A stretch of 23,747 nucleotides of DNA, taken from the IMG/VR virus record IMGVR_UViG_3300043775_001227, positions 1-23,747 of that record; one strand, given 5' to 3'. Under the pieces are notes generated by a model. It was not told the DNA's origin. It worked only from the letters and a program-made list of their open reading frames with translations, and did not search any database. A program made the position numbers and the translations under genes. Positions 8,451 through 16,526 of this stretch are shown piece by piece. This DNA comes from a virus. Numbering within the stretch: position 1 is the stretch's first letter; every line of letters starts with the position of its first letter.

Positions 8451-9608
8451 ATGGCTAACTACGTCCCGCTCAGCCTACAGCCGATCTTCTTTAACGGTCG
8501 GCCACAGGTTGGAGCCAAAATCTACGTCTATAACGCAGGCGGCAACACTCCGAGAGAGTGCTACTCTGACGGCGTTTCCGGCGCGTTGCACGCCTGGCCG
8601 CTTCTTTCCGACAGTAACGCCTGTATCCCGGCCTTTTGGGTTGGAGATGGCGACATCAAGATCGTCATTACGACGGCTGATAATCAGGTCATCCGCTCGG
8701 TCGATAATATCCCGATTGTGTCGTCTGCGAGCGGTGGCGGCGGTGGTGGCGAAACGCCTCCGGCGACGGACATTCCGGCTGGCTTCATTATGCCCGCTCA
8801 CATGGACGGACCAGTAACCGGATGGGTCCGCTGCAACGGCAAATCAATCGGAAAAGCCGGTTCGGGTGCTACAGAACGCGCCAATGCCGACTGCTACGAC
8901 CTTTTCGTAAAGCTCTGGCTCGAAGACGCGAACCTTTCTGTCACGGCTGGTAGAGGCGCAAGCGCAGATGCCGACTGGAACGCCGGTAAAATGATTTCTC
9001 TGCCCGACTATCGCGGCAGGGCGCTTGTCGGCCTCGATGACATGGGATCGACCGCCGCCAATCGTCTGAGCGGCGCGACATATCTTGCCGGAAACGCAAC
9101 GACGCTTGGCGCGACGGGCGGCGCTCCGACCGTAACGCTGTCTCTTGGTCAGATGCCTGTTCATGCTCATACCGGAACGGCCTCGGCTAGCGGCGAGCAT
9201 ACGCATACGAATACGGTCTCATCGGCGGGCAATCATAATCACGCCAACGCGAACACAAATACGACAGGCGAGCATTCCCACGGCGTTACCGATCCCGGCC
9301 ACAGCCACTCGGAAAACCGCTTTACGGCAAATACAGGACTATACGCCGCTGGCGCATTTGGCGCACTCGGTAGTGGCAGCAATAGCCTAACCAACACCAC
9401 ATCCAGTTCAACAGGCGTTACGATTAACAACAATGGAAGCCATTTCCATTCCGTTTCGATGGATGACGCTGGCAACCATTCCCACACCGTGACGATAGCG
9501 AACTCTACGACGCACACTCATACCGTGACGATTGCGAATTCTGGGTCGGGTGAGGCGCATAACAATATGCAGCCGTTTGTCCTGCTGACATATTACATCA
9601 AGCTGTGA
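8451..9608 (+). CDS. Tail fibre protein with phage tail-collar domain and HxH repeats (385 aa)
   Basis: An AGGA lies shortly before the ATG. Residues 1-90 form an N-terminal attachment domain (LSLQPIFFNGRPQVGAKIYVY). A Gly linker (residues 95-100) leads to a collar domain at 108-210 (IPAGFIMP, GWVRCNGKS, LPDYRGRALVGLDDMG). From residue 238 on there are eight HxH motifs (HAH, HTH, HNH, HSH, HSH, HFH, HSH, HTH) in Thr/Ser/Asn-rich repeats, and the protein ends MQPFVLLTYYIKL, the usual end of this family. In T4 gp12 and similar spikes, HxH pairs bind metal along a trimer axis, so a metal-stabilised trimeric fibre is likely here. Host receptor unknown. Confidence 0.85.
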   Translation: MANYVPLSLQPIFFNGRPQVGAKIYVYNAGGNTPRECYSDGVSGALHAWPLLSDSNACIPAFWVGDGDIKIVITTADNQVIRSVDNIPIVSSASGGGGGGETPPATDIPAGFIMPAHMDGPVTGWVRCNGKSIGKAGSGATERANADCYDLFVKLWLEDANLSVTAGRGASADADWNAGKMISLPDYRGRALVGLDDMGSTAANRLSGATYLAGNATTLGATGGAPTVTLSLGQMPVHAHTGTASASGEHTHTNTVSSAGNHNHANANTNTTGEHSHGVTDPGHSHSENRFTANTGLYAAGAFGALGSGSNSLTNTTSSSTGVTINNNGSHFHSVSMDDAGNHSHTVTIANSTTHTHTVTIANSGSGEAHNNMQPFVLLTYYIKL

Positions 9609-9615
9609 GGCGATA

Positions 9616-9954
9616 ATGTTTCATGCGCGGCTGCAACCGATCTCTAAAGGATCGGATTGGATCGAAATTGTCGAACTCGCTGACATAGAAACCGGAGAGC
9701 CTGTCGATTTCACCGGAGCGACGTTTAGAGTGACGCTCCGTCGGAAAGGCGACACAAGCCCGGAGATCACGGGAACAAGCTCAACTGGCGAAGTGATCTC
9801 TCCAGAAGCCGGTATCGTTCATATTCAGTTTCTGGCGTCTTCTCTCGGTTCGCTTGATCCGGGCGAATATGACATCGGCCTTAAAATTGAGCGCGACGGC
9901 TTCGCCGAGGCTCTGATCATCGGAACTCTGCCAGTTATAGACGGGATCGCCTGA
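9616..9954 (+). CDS. Small beta-sandwich fibre/baseplate accessory protein (112 aa)
   Basis: It lies seven bases after the fibre gene, with GAGG before the ATG. The pattern TGEPVDFTGATFRVTLRRKGD, then GIVHIQF and DPGEYDIGLKIERDG, then IIGTLPVIDGI matches small Ig-like or BppU-N-terminus-like proteins encoded beside fibres in alphaproteobacterial phages. No signal peptide. It probably attaches or decorates the neighbouring fibre. The family link is from memory of the pattern, not a search. Confidence 0.55.
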   Translation: MFHARLQPISKGSDWIEIVELADIETGEPVDFTGATFRVTLRRKGDTSPEITGTSSTGEVISPEAGIVHIQFLASSLGSLDPGEYDIGLKIERDGFAEALIIGTLPVIDGIA

Positions 9955-9955
9955 C

Positions 9956-12900
9956 ATGACGCTTTTTACGACTTCTCGCCCGACGATCTCTGTTAAATCG
10001 GTCACGCGTTATCCGACCCGGATTACGACCAGCGCGGGCTTGTCATACAGCTACACGAACGGCACGCTCAACATTAGCCTTGATTATTCCGACATCCCGG
10101 ATTCGGCGCAGATTTCTGATCCGACAAATTATACGACGGTTGTTTACAACAAAACGACCCAGCGGCTGGAAGAAGTCCAGCTAGACTATATCCCGACAAC
10201 GGTTGTCGAAGACCCGGTTTATACGCGTGGCGACTCAAACTTCACTATTCCGAATGATTATCGGGTTCTTGCGCTTGTCGCGAATTTAACGGCCTCGCGG
10301 ACGTGGACGCTGCCTTTGGCGGCCAATGTAACGTCCGGCAAAAGCATCTTTATTTTCGACAATGTTGGCGGCATTTCCGCTGTCAATACGCTTATTATCT
10401 CCGCTCCGACCGGAAATACGATCAACGGCGCAGCCAGCATTACGCTTAGCAATGCCTTTGCTGGTATTACAATCGTCTCGAACGGCGGCACTCAATGGAC
10501 TGCCGTTCTCACCAATGTTGACTCGGTTGGCGGCCTCGGAACCAATGTCGCAAACGCGCTCAAACAGCCGGTCAACGCAGCCAACGGCCTTGTTCGGCTT
10601 GACGGCAGCGGAAACGTCCCGGCGCTTAATGGCGCGGCGCTTACCAGCCTCAATGCCTCCAATCTTGGCTCTGGAACGGTCCCGGCAGCGCGTCTTCCCG
10701 GCCCGACGCTTTCGACCATTGGCGGCGTCAAGGCGAAGGCCGCCGAAACGTCGAAATTTGTCAACCAGATCGACACGGACGGCAGCGTCAATCTCGCCCG
10801 GCCAGCCGCAAGCGACATCAGCGGTCTAGCCGCATCTGCCACCACAGACACCACCAATGCCTCCAACATTAGCTCAGGGACGCTCGCAGTAGCCCGTGGC
10901 GGCACTGGTGCTACAGCAACTACCGGCACTGGCAACAACGTGTTGTCCACAAGCCCAACGCTTGTTACTCCGGTTCTTGGCACGCCCACTTCAGTTACGC
11001 TAACAAATGCTACTGGCCTCCCGTTGACCACGGGCGTCACAGGGACGCTCCCGGTAGCTAACGGCGGCACCGGGCTCTCTTCGCTTACGACCGGCTACAT
11101 CCCGTATGGCAATGGGACGAATGCATTTCAGTCGTCAGAAGACGTCTCCTACACTGGATTGGCGCTCAAGATCGGCGGCGCATCAAGCACAGGATATGTG
11201 ACAGTCAATAAGGGAGCCTCCAACTCCAGCGGTTTCTTTGCGTCATTTGACCAATCTGGCGTGCGAAACGCTTACTTTGGTTATGCGCTGTCAACCGCTG
11301 TCTATGGCTCATGGGTAGAAGTCAACAAGCCTCTTCTGTTTGCTACGAATAACACTGAACGTATGCGTATTGATGGCTCTGGTAACGTAGCCATTGGAAC
11401 GACCACGTTTTCAGCGGGCTCAAAACTTGAGGTTGCAGGGAACGCGGTATTAACTGCGGCGACATATGCATTTCTTGGTGTTAACAGCGGGGCTGTCCAA
11501 TCTCAATTTGCGGCGAATGGCGGCGGAACAGTTGATGTCCGCGCTGTGTCAAACCACCCACTGACGTTCTTCACGAATAATACTGAGCGTATGCGTATTG
11601 ATACCAGTGGTAGGGTTGGCATCGGCACAAGCTCTCCTACCGCAAGACTGACGGTGCTAAATCTAGGCACAACTGATCCGCGAGCTTTGGTGTTGCGTGG
11701 CCAGAGGAGTTTTGCTGCCGAGACGCATGGCGCAACGTCTCTTATCGCCTTGTCACAGGGAACGGAAGGTACGCACGATCTAGGTGCAATTCGATTTGAG
11801 CAAAACCCAAGCACCGCAGATGGTCACGGCGCTTTGGTCAGCTTTTTTGTCGGTGGAAACTCGTCTTCGTTCCCATCAAGCTCTGAGTTTATTAGAGGGA
11901 CATCGATTACCTCTTCTGTTGGTGTTGACAATGTTCAAATCCGCACAGCCGGTTCTGAGCGTATGCGCATAACCAATACCGGTAACGTAGGTATAGGGAC
12001 GACTGCTCCGCTAGGAGCATTGCAGGTTTCAGGTGACATATACACATACTTTGGCGGCAACTCTGCTGGTTCTGGTGGTTCGTATTATTTTGGTATTGCA
12101 ACATTCCCAACCTACTCTCCAATGGCTGCAATCAAGGGTTCATTGGTAAATGCCGCTGGATCAGAGTTGCAAGGTGATCTTGTATTACAAACGAGAAGTT
12201 TTGGAACAGCAGGACAGTCACTTTCAGAACGTATGCGCGTCACTAATACCGGTAACGTAGGTATTGGAACGTCGAGCCCGCGCGCACCACTAGCATTTCC
12301 TTCAACCGTTTCAACTGCTGGTGTGCCAAACAAAATCCGCTTGTTCGATGATGGCGCATCAAATCTCTATGGCTTCAATGTCTCGTCTGGGCTCTTGGAT
12401 ATAATTGCAGGAACGGGCGGTGGAATTGCGTTCTATACCAATAATGCTAACGAGCGTATGCGTATCGATAACGCTGGCAACGTAGGTATCGGAACCACAT
12501 CTACATCAAGTGCAAGAGTATCCATCAGTGGTGCAGGTTCAGCCGCTGCATTGATTTTAACTGGGCTAAGTTCGTCAAATTTGGTTGGCGATATCTACAT
12601 CAACCGCTCGTCGTCAACTACCTCCATAGCTGCTGCACCAAATATATATTTCGCTGATGGAACGTATAACCGTGTAATTCAATCCGGCCAAGGGAACCTA
12701 CAATTCTTCCGCTATACCACTTCGTGGATTGAGGACATGCGTTTGGACGCATCCGGCAACCTCGGGCTGGGTGTTACGCCGAGTGCTTCTGACGTAACAA
12801 ATAAAGGGTGGTTTCAGGGCATAGGGTTTGTTCTTGGAACGCCGGGTAATGGCGGCCTAGATACATTATCGTTGGCTTCAAACGCATACAATTCGACAGG

Positions 12901-13468
12901 GTCAACATGGTTATATCGTGTAGGCGGCGCTAACGCCTCAAGATACGATCAATTTAGCGGCAGTCACAGGTGGTTCACCGCACCCTCCGGCACCGCAGGC
13001 AATGCCATCAGCTTCACGCAGGCGATGACGCTGGATGCTAGTGGTAACTTGGGTATCGGGACGACCTCGCCATCTGAAAGGCTCTCTGTCTCTGGTGCAA
13101 TCGGCGCAACAACAACCATCCGATCATCTGGCGCAACATCTGGCATCGGCTACGCAACCGGCGCTGGAGGAACGGTCACTCAGGCTACATCCCGCACAAC
13201 CGGCGTAACCATCGACAAGGTGTGCGGCCAGATCACACTTGTGTCAGCCGCTGGCTCAACATCGTGGCAGAGCTTCACGGTGACGAATAGTGCCGTGGCG
13301 TCCACTGATACCATTATTGTCAATCAAAAAAGTGGCACGGACTTGTATCAAATCTTTGTCACCAACATAGCTGCTGGCTCATTCAGAATTACTTTTGCGA
13401 CCACCGGCGGCACCACGACTGAGCAGCCTGTCTTTAACTTCTCTGTCATCAAGGCTGTTGCAGCATAA
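9956..13468 (+). CDS. Large tail fibre protein with ERMRID-type repeats (1170 aa)
   Basis: The N-terminal 90 residues are a likely virion-attachment region. Residues about 290-380 show the common fibre linker (ARGGTGAT..., LSTSPTLVTPVLGTP, GTLPVANGGTG). From residue 468 there are seven copies of the ERMRI...GNVGIGT motif, each spaced by 75-125 residues of beta-rich sequence. The C-terminus (GIGYATGAGGTVTQ, TTGVTIDKVCGQIT, then a Thr/Ala-rich beta domain ending FNFSVIKA) matches a widespread fibre end domain. I see no S74 chaperone domain. This is presumably the main receptor-binding fibre. It is followed by a DUF7936-like accessory gene, as is usual for such fibres. Confidence 0.85.
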   Translation: MTLFTTSRPTISVKSVTRYPTRITTSAGLSYSYTNGTLNISLDYSDIPDSAQISDPTNYTTVVYNKTTQRLEEVQLDYIPTTVVEDPVYTRGDSNFTIPNDYRVLALVANLTASRTWTLPLAANVTSGKSIFIFDNVGGISAVNTLIISAPTGNTINGAASITLSNAFAGITIVSNGGTQWTAVLTNVDSVGGLGTNVANALKQPVNAANGLVRLDGSGNVPALNGAALTSLNASNLGSGTVPAARLPGPTLSTIGGVKAKAAETSKFVNQIDTDGSVNLARPAASDISGLAASATTDTTNASNISSGTLAVARGGTGATATTGTGNNVLSTSPTLVTPVLGTPTSVTLTNATGLPLTTGVTGTLPVANGGTGLSSLTTGYIPYGNGTNAFQSSEDVSYTGLALKIGGASSTGYVTVNKGASNSSGFFASFDQSGVRNAYFGYALSTAVYGSWVEVNKPLLFATNNTERMRIDGSGNVAIGTTTFSAGSKLEVAGNAVLTAATYAFLGVNSGAVQSQFAANGGGTVDVRAVSNHPLTFFTNNTERMRIDTSGRVGIGTSSPTARLTVLNLGTTDPRALVLRGQRSFAAETHGATSLIALSQGTEGTHDLGAIRFEQNPSTADGHGALVSFFVGGNSSSFPSSSEFIRGTSITSSVGVDNVQIRTAGSERMRITNTGNVGIGTTAPLGALQVSGDIYTYFGGNSAGSGGSYYFGIATFPTYSPMAAIKGSLVNAAGSELQGDLVLQTRSFGTAGQSLSERMRVTNTGNVGIGTSSPRAPLAFPSTVSTAGVPNKIRLFDDGASNLYGFNVSSGLLDIIAGTGGGIAFYTNNANERMRIDNAGNVGIGTTSTSSARVSISGAGSAAALILTGLSSSNLVGDIYINRSSSTTSIAAAPNIYFADGTYNRVIQSGQGNLQFFRYTTSWIEDMRLDASGNLGLGVTPSASDVTNKGWFQGIGFVLGTPGNGGLDTLSLASNAYNSTGSTWLYRVGGANASRYDQFSGSHRWFTAPSGTAGNAISFTQAMTLDASGNLGIGTTSPSERLSVSGAIGATTTIRSSGATSGIGYATGAGGTVTQATSRTTGVTIDKVCGQITLVSAAGSTSWQSFTVTNSAVASTDTIIVNQKSGTDLYQIFVTNIAAGSFRITFATTGGTTTEQPVFNFSVIKAVAA
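11357..13070 (+). repeat. Seven dispersed direct repeats encoding ERMRI(D/T)..GN(V/L)GIGT
   Basis: Copies begin near 11357, 11585, 11957, 12227, 12452, 12731 and 13019. The first five share GA(A/G)CGTATGCG; the last two are diverged (EDMRLDASG, QAMTLDASG). They mark segment borders in the fibre and could support recombination between segments. Confidence 0.8.
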
Positions 13469-13481
13469 CAGGAGAGAAACA

Positions 13482-13811
13482 ATGGCTATCACATATGACT
13501 GGCGGGTAGAGCAGATGGAATGCTACCCGCAACATGAAGGACACACGGACGTTGTGTTTACGGTCCACTGGCGCGTCAATGCGGCTGATGGCAACCATAA
13601 CGCCACCAGCTACGGCAGCGTGGGCGTTACGCTTGAGCCGGATGCTGACTTCACGCCCTACGACAACCTGACGCAGTCTCAGGTCATTGGGTGGGTGAAG
13701 GATGCTCTCGGCGAAGAACAGGTTACTCGGATTGAAACCGCCCTTGATGGGCAGATCGCAGACCAGATCAACCCGCCGGTAGTTCGTCCGGCGCTTCCGT
13801 GGGTGGCGTAA
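13482..13811 (+). CDS. DUF7936-like tail fibre accessory protein (109 aa)
   Basis: The ATG at 13482 is chosen because GGAGAG lies about six bases upstream; the open frame continues further left into the fibre gene without an RBS. The protein has MAITYDW.VEQMECYP, DVVFTVHWRVNA, a segment FTPYDNL, QVIGWV and NPPVV.P.LPW. This is the pattern of a family found next to phage tail fibres (DUF7936, recalled rather than searched). The stop overlaps the next start (TAATG). Likely a fibre assembly or cap protein; activity not shown. Confidence 0.7.
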   Translation: MAITYDWRVEQMECYPQHEGHTDVVFTVHWRVNAADGNHNATSYGSVGVTLEPDADFTPYDNLTQSQVIGWVKDALGEEQVTRIETALDGQIADQINPPVVRPALPWVA

Positions 13812-13969
13812 TGGAAAACAAAAATCTTTCGATTGAGCTTCCGGTTGAAGCGTGGAACATCGTTATGAACGCGCTGGGTCAGCGACCGTATGTGGAGGTG
13901 TCCGCCGTGATTGCGGAGATCAGGAAGCAGGCGGATGCGCAGACCGAAAAGCCTCCAGAAGATAGCTGA
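13811..13969 (+). CDS. Small hypothetical protein (52 aa)
   Basis: It starts in the upstream stop (TAATG) and ends in the next start (TGATG). The sequence begins MENKNLSIELPVEAWNIVM and contains PYVEVSAVIAEIRKQA. The pattern (ELP...W..V...L...PY..V..VI..I..Q) is common in tiny phage genes beside tail or lysis genes. Soluble and helical, no known function. Confidence 0.6.
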   Translation: MENKNLSIELPVEAWNIVMNALGQRPYVEVSAVIAEIRKQADAQTEKPPEDS

Positions 13970-14082
13970 TGCCAGAAGAAGACATTCGGTTTGTTCAAGG
14001 GCTGTGCCTCATCGGTGCGGCCCTTTTTCTTTTGCGCCTACTGCTTGACATCTGGCGCTTGGTTAGTCGGGAACTGCCATGA
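13969..14082 (+). CDS. Tiny single-span membrane protein (37 aa)
   Basis: Coupled on both sides: TGATG with the upstream gene and ATGA with the endolysin. One hydrophobic segment (LCLIGAALFLLRLLLDI) is followed by a basic end. Its place just before the endolysin makes a lysis-related role possible, but nothing in the sequence proves it. Confidence 0.5.
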   Translation: MPEEDIRFVQGLCLIGAALFLLRLLLDIWRLVSRELP

Positions 14083-14456
14083 CGAAGCTAAACTCCACAA
14101 GCATCGCCCGGATGCGAGGCGTTGATCCAAACCTGATCTCTCTTGCCAAAAAGGCTCGCGAGATTTCTCCGATCCCGTTCGAGATCACGGAGGGTATACG
14201 GACCAAGGACCGGCAGGCGTATTTGGTCAAGACCGGCAAGTCCCGCACGATGAAATCCTACCATTTGCGCGGCAAGGCCATTGATTTTGTCGCTATGCCG
14301 GGCGGCAAGGTTTCGTGGAACATCAAGGACTACAAGACCATCGTGGAGAAGGCGTTTAAACCGGCTGCAAAGGCTCTTGGTCTCACTGGCGCGATCACAT
14401 ACGGGCTTTATTGGAAAAGCATCGTGGACGGCCCACACGTTCAAATCGAAACGTGA
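14079..14456 (+). CDS. Endolysin, M15-type L-alanyl-D-glutamate peptidase (125 aa)
   Basis: The family signature of T5-type endolysins is clear: YHLRGKAIDF at residues 61-70 gives His62 and Asp69 as zinc ligands, and DGPHVQ near the end gives His120 as the third. EGIRTKDRQAYL (residues 38-49) is the usual N-terminal substrate motif. The length of 125 residues is normal for the single-domain enzyme. There is no signal peptide, so it depends on a holin for access to the wall. It starts in the ATGA overlap with the tiny membrane gene before it. It cleaves peptide stems of peptidoglycan during lysis. Confidence 0.9.
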   Translation: MTKLNSTSIARMRGVDPNLISLAKKAREISPIPFEITEGIRTKDRQAYLVKTGKSRTMKSYHLRGKAIDFVAMPGGKVSWNIKDYKTIVEKAFKPAAKALGLTGAITYGLYWKSIVDGPHVQIET

Positions 14457-14461
14457 CCATC

Positions 14462-14641
14462 ATGGAAGCTGTGCGGTTTCTGATCGTTTCTATGATCTAT
14501 ACCGCCGTTCTTTTTGGGTTCGCGTTCCTATTGACCGGCTGCGCGGTTGAAGGCGCGGGTTTTGAGAATAGCGGGCGACACGCAAAGCCGGTTGTGTGTC
14601 GTGAGATACGGCCCGGCTACACGCAATGCAGGAGTGAATGA
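14462..14641 (+). CDS. Small lipoprotein (59 aa), lysis cassette
   Basis: The ATG at 14462 gives a signal peptide (hydrophobic LIVSMIYTAVLFGFAFLL) ending in a lipobox LTGCA, then a short mature part with two more Cys (VVCREIRPGYTQC). The open frame extends further upstream inside the endolysin gene but would spoil the signal peptide. No clear Shine-Dalgarno is visible, so coupling from the endolysin is likely. It might be an accessory spanin or an entry-blocking lipoprotein. It is not the best o-spanin candidate because one is embedded in the i-spanin gene downstream. Confidence 0.6.
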   Translation: MEAVRFLIVSMIYTAVLFGFAFLLTGCAVEGAGFENSGRHAKPVVCREIRPGYTQCRSE

Positions 14642-14823
14642 TGATGCTTGTCGGATTTCGGACCTATATCGTTTCCGCCCTGACGGCGGCTTTCGGTGCG
14701 CTTGCCGTCGTTGACTGGGAAACCTTCCTGCACGATCCGAAGGCTGGCTGGTCGATCATCGCCATGTCGGTCGTCATGGCTGTCATGCGGTCGATCACCA
14801 CGACGCCGCCGGCCCTGAAATGA
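14641..14823 (+). CDS. Holin-like small membrane protein (60 aa)
   Basis: There are ATGs at 14638, 14641 and 14644. GGAG at 14631-14634 favours 14641 or 14644. Two hydrophobic segments (TYIVSALTAAFGALAVV and WSIIAMSVVMAVMRSI) and the ending RSITTTP fit a conserved small phage membrane protein found in lysis cassettes. A second holin candidate lies at 15200, so one of the two could be an antiholin or an unrelated membrane protein. Confidence 0.6.
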   Translation: MMLVGFRTYIVSALTAAFGALAVVDWETFLHDPKAGWSIIAMSVVMAVMRSITTTPPALK

Positions 14824-15056
14824 TCAGCGCGATCCTGTCGGTTGTCAGCGGCTTGTTTTCAGTCGCTGGCAAAATATTCGAATGGCTTTACGCCAAGCAA
14901 CTGGTGGACGCAGGCCGTGTTCAGGAAAAGCTCTACGCCCTTAACAAACAAGTGTACGAAGCCCAGATCGCTGTTGCGGCTCGCGAAGCTGTCCGTGCTG
15001 CTACCATTCGTGACGGCGTGTCAATCGACGACAACGATCCCTTCCTTCGCGACTGA
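14820..15056 (+). CDS. Rz-like inner-membrane spanin (78 aa)
   Basis: Starts in the ATGA overlap with the holin-like gene. An N-terminal membrane segment (ISAILSVVSGLFSVAGKIF) is followed by a charged, heptad-like periplasmic helix (KQLVDAGRVQEKLYALNKQVYEAQIAVAAREAVRAA). This is the topology of an i-spanin. The out-of-frame lipoprotein inside and beyond its 3' end supports this. Short for the family, which varies widely. Confidence 0.65.
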   Translation: MISAILSVVSGLFSVAGKIFEWLYAKQLVDAGRVQEKLYALNKQVYEAQIAVAAREAVRAATIRDGVSIDDNDPFLRD

Positions 15057-15198
15057 TCGGCCCGCATTCTGTGACGCTGCGCGGGCGATCTATTACAGCA
15101 GGCATGACAGTCCGCCGACGATCGCCCAGATAAAGGAACATAACGCGGTTGGTGTGGTATTAAAATGCGGGTGGCTACCCGCAAAGAAGGCGAAGTGA
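14974..15198 (+). CDS. Rz1-like outer-membrane lipoprotein spanin, embedded out of frame (about 74 aa)
   Basis: The frame is open from 14842, but only a start at the TTG at 14974 gives a proper signal peptide: basic RLAK, then LSVLLPFVTAC with the lipobox Cys. The mature part contains FCDAARAIYYSRHD, then T..QIKEHNAVG and KCGW, a pattern seen repeatedly in alphaproteobacterial phage lysis cassettes. The gene starts inside the i-spanin gene in another frame and runs about 140 bases past its stop, like lambda Rz/Rz1 but extended. No strong RBS precedes the TTG, so the exact start is uncertain. Confidence 0.65.
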   Translation: MRLAKLSVLLPFVTACQSTTTIPSFATDRPAFCDAARAIYYSRHDSPPTIAQIKEHNAVGVVLKCGWLPAKKAK

Positions 15199-15199
15199 C

Positions 15200-15448
15200 A
15201 TGAAAGACGGGCACCATGAAACCTTGTGGGATTTTGTGTCATCATTGTTTGAAACAACGAATGAAAAGATAACCGCAGCAATATCGGGTGCCGCTATTAT
15301 CAGTCCAGCTTTTCCAACCTTTAAGCAAACGTCCGACACGGCGACGTTATTGATGCCGATCCTTGGTTGTCTTTGGCTGCTCAGTCAGATCGCCTTCAAG
15401 TGGTATGGACACTTCTCGCGGCCAAAGGACGGGCCTGATGGCACATAA
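15200..15448 (+). CDS. Holin candidate, two membrane segments (82 aa)
   Basis: It starts one base after the o-spanin stop. Hydrophobic segments are AAISGAAIISPAF and LLMPILGCLWLLSQIAFKWYG, separated by a short polar turn (KQTSDTA). The N-terminus is charged and soluble. This SGAAIISP / LP.LG..WL.(V/S)QI layout is familiar from alphaproteobacterial phage holins. The 3' end overlaps the start of the next gene by 11 bases. Confidence 0.6.
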   Translation: MKDGHHETLWDFVSSLFETTNEKITAAISGAAIISPAFPTFKQTSDTATLLMPILGCLWLLSQIAFKWYGHFSRPKDGPDGT

Positions 15449-16526
15449 GCCGGGACTGACGCGCGACGAGCTTGATCAAACCCGACGCGCGCTTGAAGCC
15501 AACGGCGGCAACGTCCGGGCAACGGCTGTTGCCTTGGGCATATCCCGCCGGGCCATGCAGCACAGGATGGCGAAGCTACGGAAATTCACGGCACCGTTAC
15601 TGCCAAGCCCTATACGCGATCTCGACGAACTGATTGCTGATCGCATTAAGGAAAGCCGTAGATCAAAGAACGCTGACGACGCGCGCGATCTGATCAAGAT
15701 CAGCGTCAATATCGACGGCCCGTTTGGGTTATTGATCTTCGGCGATCCGCATGTTGACGACGCCGGATGCGACTTTGAGACACTGGCAAAGCACCGACAG
15801 CTTGCAATCGATCATCCGTTTATCCTCGCCGGGAACATCGGCGACAATTTGAATAACTGGGTTGGTAGGCTGGGCCAATTATACGCGCACCAAACGACTA
15901 CAGCCGCCGAAGGATGGAAGCTGGTTGAGTGGCTGATCCGTCCGATCAACTGGCTGTTCCTGATCGGCGGCAACCACGATCTCTGGATGGGCAATGGCGA
16001 TCCGCTTCAATGGATAGCATCGCAGGCCGGTAGCATATATGAGCCGCACGGCGTCAGAATGGCGCTAAAACAGCCTTGCGGCACAGTGACAAGAATAGCA
16101 GCACGGCACGATTATCCGGGCCACTCAATTTACCACAGCCTCCACGGCCCAAAGCGGGAAGCCCTTATGGGTTTCCGAGATCACCTGATAATTGCTGGCC
16201 ATAAACACATCGGCGCGTCGGAGCAGTTTGTCACGCCGGACGGGCTTGTTTGCCAGATTGTCCGCGTGTCTGGATACAAGATCGTCGATGCGTATGCCAA
16301 GCAGTTAAACCTCAAGAAAATGCTCATGCATCAGGCGGCGCTTATCATTATCGATCCGCGCGAGCCTGACACAAGTGCTGGCCGCTGCTGGTGCGCGCCA
16401 ACCGTGGAACGCGGCGTCATGTTTCTGAATGCCCTGCGTGCCGACTACGAACAAGGGACAACAAATGTCAGCAAAAGAAAACCGGCGGCTGGTGGAAGCA
16501 AACGCGTTAGCACAGGGAATACATAA
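15438..16526 (+). CDS. Calcineurin-like metallophosphoesterase with N-terminal Fis-type HTH (362 aa)
   Basis: The ATG at 15438 is preferred: AAAGGA lies upstream at good spacing and the protein begins with a folded domain. Residues 10-48 form a Fis-like helix-turn-helix (ANGGNVRATAVALGISRRAM). The phosphoesterase follows with all its motifs: GDPHVD (102-107), GDN (135-137), GGNHD (177-181), an isolated His (224) and GHKH (254-257). The metal-binding set is intact, so it is probably active on phosphodiester substrates, perhaps DNA, with the HTH giving targeting. It sits at the end of the lysis cassette, an unusual place for a nuclease. The role, such as host DNA degradation or packaging, is not shown by sequence. 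Confidence 0.8.
   Translation: MAHKPGLTRDELDQTRRALEANGGNVRATAVALGISRRAMQHRMAKLRKFTAPLLPSPIRDLDELIADRIKESRRSKNADDARDLIKISVNIDGPFGLLIFGDPHVDDAGCDFETLAKHRQLAIDHPFILAGNIGDNLNNWVGRLGQLYAHQTTTAAEGWKLVEWLIRPINWLFLIGGNHDLWMGNGDPLQWIASQAGSIYEPHGVRMALKQPCGTVTRIAARHDYPGHSIYHSLHGPKREALMGFRDHLIIAGHKHIGASEQFVTPDGLVCQIVRVSGYKIVDAYAKQLNLKKMLMHQAALIIIDPREPDTSAGRCWCAPTVERGVMFLNALRADYEQGTTNVSKRKPAAGGSKRVSTGNT

Noticed and set aside
7603-8817. 404-residue rightward frame crossing two genes
   Set aside because: Ser/Arg-rich composition typical of a wrong frame. It overlaps the well-supported ejection and collar-fibre genes.
10492-11070. 192-residue leftward frame
   Set aside because: It is the antisense of the Gly/Thr-rich fibre linker, low complexity (Pro/Val/Ala), without an RBS.
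9956-13468. Possible diversity-generating retroelement target in the fibre gene
   Set aside because: No reverse transcriptase, no template-like copy of a fibre segment and no Avd-like gene is present in the window.
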